DNA of 44,472 nucleotides from Carboxylicivirga marina (GCF_016612505.1 NZ_JAENRR010000040.1:1-44472), one strand, 5' to 3'; shown: positions 36,891 to 44,388, counted from the stretch's first letter. Numbers and translations are program-made. Notes: generated by a model not told the origin, from the letters alone.

Positions 36891-37652
36891 TTAAACTGTA
36901 AACCAAGCTGCATGCCTATTACTATGATGCTCACCCCAATCAACATAGCCCAACTGGTTAGTCACTAATTTAGTGTCATTAATATTAGTCTCCGGCATAT
37001 TGGCATGGTGATGCCCATAAATCCAATAATCAACATCCCAATCATGTATCAATGAATATTGCTCAGAAACAAAGGCCGAGTTGATATCTGAATTGCGATA
37101 ACACTCTGGATTACATATTTGAGTTGGAATATGATGCGTTGCAACCACCTTCTTTTGTGCCTTGGAAGCAGGTATGGCTTTTTTCAGAAACGATAAACTG
37201 TCTTCATGAAGCTGATTAAAGATTTTATAGTTCAGTCGATTGCCACGATACTTAATCTGGTGAAAATCACCCACGCCATGCTCAACTCTTAATGATTTAG
37301 ATTCCGGAATGTTCGACCAAAGTACTGTAAAGAAGAAGTCAATATCTTCAATAGATATAACTTGATTGTTAACCAGAAACACATTCTCCCTTATGCCCTC
37401 AAATATGGGTTTGTCTAATATTCGTAGATCCTTTCCTGAATAGAATTCATGATTACCAGGAACGTAATACACTGCTTTGAAATGCTCCGAAACGTAATCA
37501 AAGAACGAATGCTTAAAGTGCTTTTTGCCCCAATAGGTAACATCTCCAGCCAGAATCAATATATCACCAACCGGTTTTATCGGATTCTTGTGCAGGAACA
37601 AGCTATTTTGAGCAAACTCAAGATGTATGTCAGAGCAATATTGAATGGACAT
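36891..37652 (-). CDS. Metallophosphoesterase
   Basis: 253 residues from the Met at 37652 (MSIQYCSDIHLEF); the frame extends 18 codons upstream but only the shorter form places the first motif correctly. Calcineurin-type motifs are SDIHLEF (D-x-H), ILAGDVTYWG (G-D), YVPGNHEFYSG (G-N-H-E), ATHHIPT (H) and YGHHHANM (G-H-x-H). It would hydrolyse a phosphomonoester or phosphodiester with two metal ions; the substrate cannot be told. It is cytoplasmic, with no signal peptide. It is transcribed away from the structured region at 37761-37939. Accessory metallophosphoesterases of this type are common on mobile elements. Confidence 0.85.
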   Translation of the reverse strand: MSIQYCSDIHLEFAQNSLFLHKNPIKPVGDILILAGDVTYWGKKHFKHSFFDYVSEHFKAVYYVPGNHEFYSGKDLRILDKPIFEGIRENVFLVNNQVISIEDIDFFFTVLWSNIPESKSLRVEHGVGDFHQIKYRGNRLNYKIFNQLHEDSLSFLKKAIPASKAQKKVVATHHIPTQICNPECYRNSDINSAFVSEQYSLIHDWDVDYWIYGHHHANMPETNINDTKLVTNQLGYVDWGEHHSNRHAAWFTV

Positions 37653-37760
37653 AAGGGTAAAGCAATATTTAATGTATATGATTAGGCTAAAATAGCTAAT
37701 CAACATTAATAGTTGAGTCGATTTTACTATTTTTGAACTGACATAATAGAATAAATAATT

Positions 37761-37939
37761 GCGTTACTGACGCTTCTCCTCAGAAAAACCGCCAATTTTA
37801 AAGAGTACGAGAAGTCAGGAAGTGAACGCACCTTATATGGGTGTGTTCCTTTCGCTTATTTGGTGTACTCTGGTGCTTGGCGGTGCCTTCTGAGGCTAAA
37901 TATAGTGGAGGTTCACACCCACCTTGTTTTCATGGGTGT
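37761..37939 (+). ncRNA. Candidate structured RNA / 5' leader ahead of the zinc-ribbon gene
   Basis: Nested complementary segments build one long rod. CCTCAGAA (37778-37785) pairs with TTCTGAGG (37888-37895), and ACCGCCAA (37788-37795) with TTGGCGGT (37877-37884). AGAGTAC (37802-37808) pairs with GTACTCT (37865-37871). An apical hairpin GAACGCACC (37824-37832)/GGTGTGTTC (37840-37848) extends 5 bp further past a bulged T. A small GCGT/ACGC hairpin precedes it (37761-37773), and ACACCCA (37915-37921)/TGGGTGT (37933-37939) follows it, the latter just before the likely start codon at 37956. No known riboswitch or Rfam family is recognised. It may be a free RNA, a regulatory leader, or a folded DNA element such as a MITE. 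Confidence 0.55.
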
Positions 37940-37955
37940 TGAAAAGAACAAGCCT

Positions 37956-39047
37956 ATGGAAGAATACAAAACCATCGAACCATCAGGAATTTCCGGATAC
38001 TTATCCGGTCTTAGTGATGAGCAAGTAAATGAAGTTTTAGCCTTGTATCATCAAAATAAGGTTAAGATATCGGATATCATTCAGCAATATAACCTTGAGG
38101 AAATCTATATTGGTGATTTCAAGAACCATCTTCCATCATCTGTTTGCAAGGATTATGTATGTCCTGATTGCCTGGTTTACTCATGGGAAAAACCTAAAGG
38201 AAGAGGAGAGCTATCCATTCCTTTTTGTCCTAAGTGCCAAACGTACATGTATTCAGAATATGATGCAGAAACGATTCATACAGAAAGGGCGCTAAAAGAA
38301 GCACAGATAAAGAAACTCAATTTACAACCGGTAATATACCGAGGTGATACACTGCCTTTTCAGCTTATTACCCAAGAGCGATTTTTAAATTTAGATTTTG
38401 AATCAAAGGTATTCATCGGGGCAATAGCTGCTAATTGTAAATCTGCGAATACCGGATCAGTTCCAAGCTGGCAAATCAAGAAGATGAAGTTCTACCCATT
38501 ACCAGCATTGCAGAACGAAATAATGAATCGCTTGAATTTCATTAATAATGGTGTTGACCAGGTAAATATTGAGATTGATAAAGGTCTGGTGAAAGCATTA
38601 CAGGAACCTGTGAATCAACTCGAAAGTACGATGCAGGAACGATTGGATTTATGGAAAAAGATAGCATTTGCAGAAGTAAGTGAAATTTTCGAAAACCAGA
38701 TGCATGAATGTGGATTCTATGGATATCAGGATGAAAATACCGACCAGGTTCTGTATCCTTTACTTGAAGATTATTCTGTCGCACAAATATACAATGTCAT
38801 TTGGCGCTCTGTGAAAAAGGCTGCTACAGAATATGCCAAAACAGAGAATCGGGCATATGCAGCAAGTACAGTATTAAAATATTGTCTGAAACATATTGCC
38901 TATAAAGAAGAAAATGAGGAAGTAATTGATAATTACAATCGTCATCCATATTGTCGGCAATCAAAAATATCACAGTATTATTTCGATTCAGTATTAAAGA
39001 TTGGTGATAGTGGTTTTGAAAAAGCACCTTCTCAAGATTATTTATAA
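37956..39047 (+). CDS. Unrecognised zinc-ribbon protein
   Basis: 363 residues from the ATG at 37956 (MEEYKTIEPSGISGYL). An ATG at 37932 and a TTG at 37860 are also in frame but lie inside the folded leader. Near residue 60 VCPDCLVYSW ... FCPKCQTYMY gives two CxxC knuckles about 25 residues apart, a zinc ribbon. A helical opening before it (LSDEQVNEVLALYHQNKVKISDIIQQYNL) has a helix-turn-helix look. The rest is mostly alpha-helical with conserved-looking YPLLEDYSVAQIYNVIWRSVKKAA and a His/Cys tail (NRHPYCRQSKISQYYFDSVL). I do not recognise the family. The HTH-like opening and zinc ribbon suggest nucleic-acid binding. It is a single gene in element cargo, immediately behind a strongly structured leader. 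Confidence 0.6.
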   Translation: MEEYKTIEPSGISGYLSGLSDEQVNEVLALYHQNKVKISDIIQQYNLEEIYIGDFKNHLPSSVCKDYVCPDCLVYSWEKPKGRGELSIPFCPKCQTYMYSEYDAETIHTERALKEAQIKKLNLQPVIYRGDTLPFQLITQERFLNLDFESKVFIGAIAANCKSANTGSVPSWQIKKMKFYPLPALQNEIMNRLNFINNGVDQVNIEIDKGLVKALQEPVNQLESTMQERLDLWKKIAFAEVSEIFENQMHECGFYGYQDENTDQVLYPLLEDYSVAQIYNVIWRSVKKAATEYAKTENRAYAASTVLKYCLKHIAYKEENEEVIDNYNRHPYCRQSKISQYYFDSVLKIGDSGFEKAPSQDYL

Positions 39048-39103
39048 TCACCATTATCGTAATTGATACTTACACACATTTAAATTTATATAACTCAAAG
39101 ATT

Positions 39104-39526
39104 ATGAAAAAGGTATTATTATTAATTTCGATTGTATTTGTTTGTAGTTCAACCATTGCTCAAACAGCAAAAGAAGACTACTCAAAAATTTTAAACATTG
39201 AATTAGGAAAGGATTTTGAAGGTAAGACAGTCACAATTGATGCTGAATTTTTCGGATTTGGAATGGCTAATATGAGAAAGCCAAATAAATTCAAAGTAGG
39301 ATACATGCCTTTCAGATGTAAAGAAATAGATGGAGAGCCTTTGAAGAATGGTTTTGGGGGAGAAACAGGTGATTTCTTTTTTATTAAAAAGAAAAATGAG
39401 TCTACTAACGTTGTTAAGAACCTGAAAAAAGGAGACAAAGTCACCTTAACAGGAGAAGTCTTCATAAACAACAATTTAGGCTACAAGCAGGCGAACTTCA
39501 TTGTTTATGAAATAACTAAGTTCTAG
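39104..39526 (+). CDS. Secreted protein with OB-fold-like domain, function unknown
   Basis: 140 residues. A signal peptide (LLLISIVFVCSSTIAQ) is followed by one beta-rich domain with EGKTVTIDAEFFGFGM, FRCKEIDGEP, VVKNLKKGDKVTLTGEVFIN and NFIVYEITKF. The pattern of paired 'K-V-T-i-d-A' and 'G-D-K-V-T-L-T-G-E-V' strands resembles small secreted OB-fold proteins. No enzyme motif is visible. It starts 56 nt after the zinc-ribbon gene in the same direction. The nearest clear termination signal, 39625-39646, is about 100 nt downstream. Confidence 0.6.
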   Translation: MKKVLLLISIVFVCSSTIAQTAKEDYSKILNIELGKDFEGKTVTIDAEFFGFGMANMRKPNKFKVGYMPFRCKEIDGEPLKNGFGGETGDFFFIKKKNESTNVVKNLKKGDKVTLTGEVFINNNLGYKQANFIVYEITKF

Positions 39527-39624
39527 TAAGTAGCAGAGTATTATCAGACAGGACTTTTAGGGAATTCGCTAATGGTCGTTTAAAAATATCATGAAGGTTA
39601 TTGCCTTCAACTTTTTGGTTTTCC

Positions 39625-39646
39625 GGGAGGCAACGGCCTCCCTTTT
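39625..39646 (+). terminator. Terminator after the OB-like secreted protein gene
   Basis: GGGAGGC-AACG-GCCTCCC followed by TTTT. A weaker GAAGG/CCTTC hairpin precedes it. It insulates the small-gene operon that begins at 39676. Confidence 0.85.
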
Positions 39647-39675
39647 AGTATCTTTACTTAGAGTAACCATTTAAT

Positions 39676-40011
39676 ATGAAAGATTTTAGAATAAAATAGG
39701 AAACTGTATTTTCTGTTGGAATAACCAGAAAAGAATATGCTAAAATTCTTCATATTAGTTCGTCTTCATTATATCGATACCTGAATGAACAGCAAAGGGT
39801 ACCAGCCAAGTGCCTTGAACGGGCAATGTTGGTTAATGGTATTGTTATTAAAGGAATATCAACCTTTATCGATAAGCAGAAGTTCTCTTGTTGGCTTCAT
39901 AAACCCAATATAGCACTTAGCTCTAAGCCGATTGACCTGCTACTAACAGAACTGAATATAAAGAATGTTGATGCAATATTAAATAGAATAGAATACGGAA
40001 TATTTAGTTGA
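39676..40011 (+). pseudogene. Xre/MbcA/ParS-type antitoxin gene with an in-frame amber stop
   Basis: ATG AAA GAT TTT AGA ATA AAA TAG at 39676-39699 stops after seven codons, yet the same frame then runs open to 40011. The downstream part encodes an HTH (VGITRKEYAKILHISSSSLY..., 39700-39825). It continues into the DUF2384-like toxin-binding domain (FSCWLHKPNIALSSKPIDLL, then DAILNRIEYGIF). From the only later start, ATG at 39826, a 61-residue C-terminal piece could be made that keeps most of the toxin-binding region but no HTH. No RES-type toxin gene is next to it. It lies 6 nt before the MazE-tail-like gene. A sequencing error or a suppressed stop are alternatives. Confidence 0.65.
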
Positions 40012-40017
40012 AAATAC

Positions 40018-40203
40018 ATGTTTGCTATGCCAAAGAAAAAGTATAAACTCGATAAACTTCTGGAAGGAATTACCGATGAAAACCTTCATGAAGAAATTTT
40101 CACAGGTGAAGATGTAGGACGAGAATGGCCTAAAGATGACACTGGATTAGAATCTGGGCTAAAGAAATATCAGGATGAAAAGAATGTTTCAAAAAAAAGA
40201 TAA
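40018..40203 (+). CDS. MazE-tail-like small protein (antitoxin-like)
   Basis: 61 residues; the second Met at 40027 is an equally likely start (MPKKKYKLDKLLEGIT). The sequence KYKLDKLLEGITDENLHEE...GEDVGREW closely follows the C-terminal toxin-binding tail of MazE/PemI antitoxins (pattern KYtLeeLl.gIt.en.H.E...G..vG.E.W), but the AbrB-type DNA-binding domain is missing. No MazF is present. Its stop codon overlaps the start of the DUF6557-like gene by one base (TAATG). It may be a solo antitoxin tail, a relic, or the small partner of the next protein. Confidence 0.6.
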   Translation: MFAMPKKKYKLDKLLEGITDENLHEEIFTGEDVGREWPKDDTGLESGLKKYQDEKNVSKKR

Positions 40204-40733
40204 TGACACTTAAAGATTTAACTACTCATTTTGAATGGCCTGAACTTGAAAAACGACTTCTTAAACTATATTCAGATCAGAAAGATAGTATGGAGGGATT
40301 TAAGGAGGCTTATACTAAGTTAAAGTCACTACAACCTATCAAATATGGGATGACAATACTTGTTACTCCAACAAAGGAGGATTGGGATGAAATGGAGTAT
40401 GCTCATGTAAATGCACGTTACACGATTCCTAAAAATGAGGAACAAAAGGGAATGACTTATTCGTTAATGGTCACTCCTTGGCCTAAATGGCTTGGAATGG
40501 AGGTTTCAGAGGAGGCTTTCGCCAATTACGGAAAACTAGACACTCTTGCGCATATCTTATGGGAAATGACCTTCGTGGGTTATAAAGAAGAAAGTGTAAC
40601 TGAATTTGAAAAAGAGCTAGTACTGCAGAAACTTGAATGTGAAGAAATGCCTAAAGAGGAGCGAAATACATTGGAAGTAAATGTAGAAGAGTGGCTTAAG
40701 AATAATAATGATGATGAACCTGAAGCTGAATGA
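40203..40733 (+). CDS. DUF6557-like protein
   Basis: 176 residues. The opening MTLKDLTTHFEWPELEKRLLKLY...EGFKEAYTKLKSLQP and the later DTLAHILWEMTFVGYKEESVTEFEKEL match my memory of the DUF6557 family of Bacteroidetes proteins, which has no known function. The middle (YGMTILVTPTKEDWDEMEYAHVNARY) is beta-rich and the C-terminus is acidic. It starts within the stop of the MazE-tail-like gene and overlaps the next gene by four bases, so translation of all three is probably coupled. No signal peptide or membrane segment is seen. Confidence 0.6.
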   Translation: MTLKDLTTHFEWPELEKRLLKLYSDQKDSMEGFKEAYTKLKSLQPIKYGMTILVTPTKEDWDEMEYAHVNARYTIPKNEEQKGMTYSLMVTPWPKWLGMEVSEEAFANYGKLDTLAHILWEMTFVGYKEESVTEFEKELVLQKLECEEMPKEERNTLEVNVEEWLKNNNDDEPEAE

Positions 40734-40942
40734 GAGAACGAGATTTTGAAATAACATGCACAAAAAATGAAAATGGCATTCATAATGACACCATCATTAA
40801 ACGTTGGTTTGCCTCAGATTGGTATTACTGCCCATACTGCAGAGTGTTGTTTGATGAAAACAAAAATGTAGTCGATATTCCCTCAGCACCAGATGAAATC
40901 ATAGAGTTGGTTAATCGAATTGATAAGCAACAACCCAAATGA
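40730..40942 (+). CDS. Small CxxC protein, function unknown
   Basis: 70 residues, overlapping the DUF6557-like gene by ATGA. WYYCPYCRVLFDENKNV forms one CPYC knuckle near residue 33. Another Cys lies at residue 10 (EITCTKNENG), possibly a partial zinc site. The C-terminus is a helix (APDEIIELVNRIDKQQPK). I do not recognise the family. Its coupling to the genes on both sides suggests it works in the same complex or pathway. Confidence 0.6.
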   Translation: MRERDFEITCTKNENGIHNDTIIKRWFASDWYYCPYCRVLFDENKNVVDIPSAPDEIIELVNRIDKQQPK

Positions 40943-40943
40943 A

Positions 40944-41201
40944 ATGAGAACACAAAAAGACAGAGACTACGCCAAAAAACGCAAGAAACTTTGGGACGCA
41001 TTTGATTGGAAATATGCTTCAACAAATGCCCTTAGCAAAAATCACTCTCTGAGATGCGGTTGCAAATGGTGCGCAATTGAACGATATCAAAAGTGGTTTA
41101 GAAATAAACGCAATCGTATTGATGCAAGAGAAGCCCTTTCTAATGTGAATGATTTGCGAATTTATGAGGTGAATAAAGAAGTAAAAAGTTTTAAATTATA
41201 G
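40944..41201 (+). CDS. Small basic Cys protein, function unknown
   Basis: 85 residues from the ATG at 40944 (MRTQKDRDYAKKRKKLWDAFDW), one base after the preceding stop; a frame start at 40920 would overlap more. It is very basic. RCGCKWCAIERYQKWFRNKRNRIDAREAL near residues 41-69 has a C-x-C-x2-C cluster followed by an Arg/Lys helix, suggesting nucleic-acid or ribosome contact. It is the last gene of the overlapping operon that begins at 39676. Confidence 0.55.
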   Translation: MRTQKDRDYAKKRKKLWDAFDWKYASTNALSKNHSLRCGCKWCAIERYQKWFRNKRNRIDAREALSNVNDLRIYEVNKEVKSFKL

Positions 41202-41528
41202 GCAATTGTATCTTACCATAAGGAAAATTAGAAGCTACTATTACACATTGGGTAATTTAAAAAAAAATACATTCGACAGGTAATTAGTAGGCTACACTAT
41301 TTGGCTTCTAACGTTTAGGTTGTGATTGATTATCAAATGTGAAATATTCTATAACCTTATAGGCGACGATAGCTTTCATTTTTTTTAAATCATTTGTCAT
41401 AATTTTTAGAAAAAGCAATAGAATATTTTCCTAATTAAGTATCTTCAAAGCTGTAATAAAAAAAGATAATACTCTCAGGCTGTGACTGAGCAGGCGAAGC
41501 TATAGGGTTTGATATTGAAATATATGGG
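41202..41528. other. Non-coding interval between the small-gene operon and the integrase region
   Basis: 327 AT-rich bases. The only local structure I see is CTCAG-gctgtga-CTGAG near 41475-41491. No ORF, terminator with a T tail or repeat is evident. Confidence 0.5.
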
Positions 41529-41891
41529 TTAATCATTCATATAATCTTGTTTCTGAACAATGACAACTTTACCCGCCTCAAGTGCTGGCGTATAGCCATA
41601 ATCATAACAAAAGTAATATAGATTACCTCCTTTGCTTTTCCAGGAGTGCGTTAGATGTTTAAAATCCATGCCTAGTTTTATGAGAAACTCTTTGCGAACG
41701 GTTGCTTTTCCCTGAGGACAGGCGGTTCTAAGAGCACTTCGATTAGCCCTGAGTTGCTTATTAATATTGCGAATGTATGTTTCAATGGAAGATGTAGACT
41801 GATTATGGTAGGCACTCTTACATTGAGTATTGCAGAATTTTTTATCAATTCTGCCTTTCAATCCATTGTTGCAAAATAGGCATGTATTCAT
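41529..41891 (-). CDS. Small zinc-finger protein divergent from the integrase
   Basis: 120 residues. The N-terminus CLFCNNGLKGRIDKKFCNTQCKSAYHNQ is a treble-clef-like zinc site (C-x2-C...C-x3-C). The middle is a basic helix (IRNINKQLRANRSALRTACP). The C-terminus (LIKLGMDFKHLTHSWKSKGGNLYYFCYDYGYTPAL) contains two more aromatic-rich turns. It is a typical companion of Bacteroidetes tyrosine integrases. Its start is 98 nt from the divergent integrase start. Regulation of integration or excision is an inference from location. Confidence 0.65.
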   Translation of the reverse strand: MNTCLFCNNGLKGRIDKKFCNTQCKSAYHNQSTSSIETYIRNINKQLRANRSALRTACPQGKATVRKEFLIKLGMDFKHLTHSWKSKGGNLYYFCYDYGYTPALEAGKVVIVQKQDYMND

Positions 41892-41989
41892 CTTCTTATC
41901 TGTTAAGGTTTTATTAAACGTTTACTTTCATTTCTATTCGTTTATTAGACTGATAATTTATTGGTTTTTTACGTTCTTGTCAAGAAAAA

Positions 41990-43432
41990 ATGAAAGCCCT
42001 TCCTGTCATCTATTTGAACCATCGCGAAAGCCAGCAAAGTAATCTGTGTGTATTGTATTTTAAGCAAAATGATACCATCCTGAAGCGAATAAGACAGAAT
42101 GGATGGATAAAATGGAATTCAGAGTTCAATGCATTTGCAGCCCCTTCAAATCAAAAGACGATCGGCCACCTGATTGATGTTTTTGAAGATATTGCAGAGG
42201 TAAACCATTCTTATTATCATGCCAGATTAAAAGAGAATGTTGAGCAGGTTGTTATTGGAGATACACACTACTTTACAGGTGTTTTAGAAAAAATAGACAA
42301 ACTAGGGTCCGTAACCCTTGTGCCTTACAAAACTGAATTTCATCGGTGTATTGTTATTAGCTTTAAAAGCAATAAAGATGTATTTAAAGTACTCAGCGAT
42401 TGCCAGTCGGCCAATTGGAACAAGCAGGTAAGAGCTTTTGTATTGCCACCAAACAAAAGTGTCATTATACGATTTCTGGAAGAAGTAACAAGTCAGTTAA
42501 GGGTAAAACTGCATAATGAATTAACAATTGCAGATTATAGAATAATGCAACTACTATTTGAGCAGGCATACCATAAAAACCTATACTTCAAGAGTTGTCC
42601 GATAGAGTTTATCAAATTTATGCAGTTGAAAGCCTATAGCTATAACACCATCAATACATATTATTACTATGTACTCCGGTTACTCAATTGTTATCGACAA
42701 AATAGTTTGACACAAATAAATGCCTTTGATTCAGATGTGATTAATGACTACCACAAAAAAATGATAGGAGAAAAGAACTACTCAGAACAGACCATTAATC
42801 AAAGTGTGAATGCGATAAAGCTATATTTCAAGGGCTACCTAAAACGTGAAATGCAGCTTGAAGAAGTTATTCGACCCAAGGTTGGCAAAGTGTTGCCTAA
42901 GGTATGGAGCCAAGAGGAAATCGAACGTATACTGAATAGTATTGAAAACATAAAGCACAAAACTATACTGTCTGTTATTTATGGTAGTGGTCTGCGAATT
43001 GGAGAAGTGCTGAAGTTGCGCATTGAAGACATAGATTCAAAGCGAATGCGTATGCGGATTTTGGGTGCTAAAGGAAAAAAAGATAGATATACCATCATAG
43101 GTCAATATACACTAGAACTGCTTAGGCAGTATTATAAAGAATATAAACCTGATAAACTACTCTTTGAAGGTCAGTTTGGAGGTCAGTACTCCACAACCAG
43201 CATTAGCCGTATCTTATTTAATGCTATTAAGAAGAGTGGAGTGCCTAAGCGAGGTGGTGTTCATTCTTTACGTCATAGTTTTGCCACACATTTACTAGAG
43301 TCAGGTACCGATCTTCGTTATATACAAGAGCTTTTAGGTCACAATTCAAGTACAACAACTGAGATTTACACCTATGTCAGCAATAAGCATATTGAGCAAA
43401 TTAAAAGTCCTATTGATAGGCTTTTGTCCTAA
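41990..43432 (+). CDS. int: Tyrosine recombinase / integrase
   Basis: 480 residues. The N-terminal ~190 residues carry two related segments (NGWIKWNSEFNAFAAPSN and ANWNKQVRAFVLPPNK), as in many Bacteroidetes integrases. A SAM-like core-binding domain follows (~205-305: FMQLKAYSYNTINTYYYYVLRLL). The catalytic domain has GSGLRIGEVLKLR (Arg ~335), KGKKDRYTII (Lys), HSLRHSFATHLL (His ~424, Arg ~427), LLGHNSSTTTEIYTYV (His, Tyr ~459). All catalytic residues are present. It is similar in spacing to IntI/Xer-type recombinases. It likely moves the element at ssrA, though it might instead act on the cassette-like unit that begins 76 nt downstream. Confidence 0.92.
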   Translation: MKALPVIYLNHRESQQSNLCVLYFKQNDTILKRIRQNGWIKWNSEFNAFAAPSNQKTIGHLIDVFEDIAEVNHSYYHARLKENVEQVVIGDTHYFTGVLEKIDKLGSVTLVPYKTEFHRCIVISFKSNKDVFKVLSDCQSANWNKQVRAFVLPPNKSVIIRFLEEVTSQLRVKLHNELTIADYRIMQLLFEQAYHKNLYFKSCPIEFIKFMQLKAYSYNTINTYYYYVLRLLNCYRQNSLTQINAFDSDVINDYHKKMIGEKNYSEQTINQSVNAIKLYFKGYLKREMQLEEVIRPKVGKVLPKVWSQEEIERILNSIENIKHKTILSVIYGSGLRIGEVLKLRIEDIDSKRMRMRILGAKGKKDRYTIIGQYTLELLRQYYKEYKPDKLLFEGQFGGQYSTTSISRILFNAIKKSGVPKRGGVHSLRHSFATHLLESGTDLRYIQELLGHNSSTTTEIYTYVSNKHIEQIKSPIDRLLS

Positions 43433-43507
43433 AATATTTAATTTAGAATAAATAATTAACAAGTGACAAATTGGATATATCGGCAATGCACATGCAGATA
43501 CAGAAGA

Positions 43508-43516
43508 GTTGGCCAT
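43508..43516 (+). repeat. GTTGGCCAT boundary motif
   Basis: GTTGGCCAT lies 76 nt after the integrase and just before the GT51-like gene. Its exact reverse complement, ATGGCCAAC, is at 44191-44199 just after that gene, so the gene is framed by a 9-bp inverted pair. See the hairpin at 44191-44388. Confidence 0.45.
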
Positions 43517-43533
43517 AATACAAAATAGCACAA

Positions 43534-44184
43534 TTGAAGTTAGTATTTAAAATATCTGTAAGTGTACTTATAGTTTTGACACTTGTTTTAATTTATAGTT
43601 ATTTTCATGTGAAAAGTAGCTGGAAATCATTCACGTCGGAAAGGACAATTCTTGATTTATCTGAGACCATAAAGAAAGAAAAACCTCTACCTGTGTATTT
43701 TTATGAATTGTATAGTGTCGACAATAGTATTTCTCTTAACAATAATCACAAGAAATATTTGTTGAAAAATTTATTTGAACTTAATAAGTCCTTTGAGAGT
43801 CAATTTTCGACACCTCCAAGTCAGAATGTTGCTAAATATGTTGGAGTAAGAATCAGAGAAAACAGAGACAGAAAAAAACAAAGACGAGATTATTTATTTT
43901 ATGAATTTTCTTTGACTTGGAAGCTTGAGGGGTTAACTAATCAATATGAATGTTTGAATTGGCTTGCAAGAAACTATGAATTTGTATATGACAACAAAGG
44001 AGTAGAGGATGCGTCGTTATATTTTTATCAAAAGACCTTAGAGGAATTGGACACATTGGAAATGGCATCAATGGTAATTATGATGAGAAATCCTAGTTTA
44101 TTTAATCCTGTAAGAAGAGACGAATTAGTGAAAACAGAGTCTTTAAAGTTGATTGATAAGTTAGAACGTATAAAGGAACAATAA
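43534..44184 (+). CDS. Partial GT51-like (transglycosylase-related) membrane protein
   Basis: 216 residues using a TTG start; no ATG, GTG or other TTG is available after the in-frame stop at 43516-43518. An N-terminal membrane helix (VFKISVSVLIVLTLVLIYSYF) is followed by a soluble region. Its C-terminal part follows the back half of the peptidoglycan glycosyltransferase GT51 fold: NYEFVYDNKGVEDASLYFYQKTLEELDTLEMASMVIMMRNPSLFNP, equivalent to the helical lobe ending in the conserved P-x-x-x-N-P. The front motif with the catalytic Glu (E-D-x-x-F-x-x-H) is not visible, so catalytic activity is doubtful. It may remodel or sense the wall, or be a shortened relative. It is the cargo of a cassette-like unit next to the integrase. 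Confidence 0.6.
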   Translation: MKLVFKISVSVLIVLTLVLIYSYFHVKSSWKSFTSERTILDLSETIKKEKPLPVYFYELYSVDNSISLNNNHKKYLLKNLFELNKSFESQFSTPPSQNVAKYVGVRIRENRDRKKQRRDYLFYEFSLTWKLEGLTNQYECLNWLARNYEFVYDNKGVEDASLYFYQKTLEELDTLEMASMVIMMRNPSLFNPVRRDELVKTESLKLIDKLERIKEQ

Positions 44185-44190
44185 AGTACT

Positions 44191-44388
44191 ATGGCCAACA
44201 ATAAATAAAGGGCATAGGCTGTCAGAATAAATTTGGGCGAGCTGCTCTTTTAATAAGTTCGCCGAAGCTTTTGCTTCGGCTAGTGAAAAGTATAAATATA
44301 TAACCAAATCAAAAGCTTCGGCTTAGTGGGGTTTCGAAGGTTAGATTTTTCAAAATCAGCCTACGTCCCCTTATTCAAAACGTTGCCT
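44191..44388 (+). repeat. Large imperfect inverted repeat (attC-like layout) after the GT51-like gene
   Basis: CAAC (44196-44199) pairs with GTTG (44382-44385), and AATAA-a-GGG (44204-44212) with CCC-c-TTATT (44367-44375). TAGGCT (44215-44220) pairs with AGCCTA (44358-44363). Inside, GCCGAAGC/GCTTCGGC (44261-44268/44273-44280) forms a hairpin with a TTTT loop, and the same GCTTCGGCT-AGTG motif recurs at 44315-44328. Outer boxes GGCCAAC and GTTGCC act like inverse and core sites. The order gene, inverse box, folded arm, core box, next gene is that of an integron cassette, although the boxes do not fit RYYYAAC/GTTRRRY exactly. Confidence 0.45.

Noticed and set aside
37860-37955. The longer reading frame upstream of the zinc-ribbon gene, starting at a TTG
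   Set aside because: Its first 32 codons lie inside the paired leader structure and encode no family signal; the ATG at 37956 follows the last hairpin and gives a sensible N-terminus.
29622-41201. CRISPR array or retron in the accessory region
   Set aside because: No regularly spaced direct repeats and no reverse transcriptase or Cas genes are present.
41830-42042. A 70-residue open frame overlapping the integrase start
   Set aside because: It crosses the divergent promoter gap and both flanking genes and has no family signal; it is a shadow frame.
44261-44280. GCCGAAGC-TTTT-GCTTCGGC read as a rho-independent terminator
   Set aside because: It lacks a following T run on the plus strand and is embedded in the larger inverted repeat, so it is treated as part of that structure.
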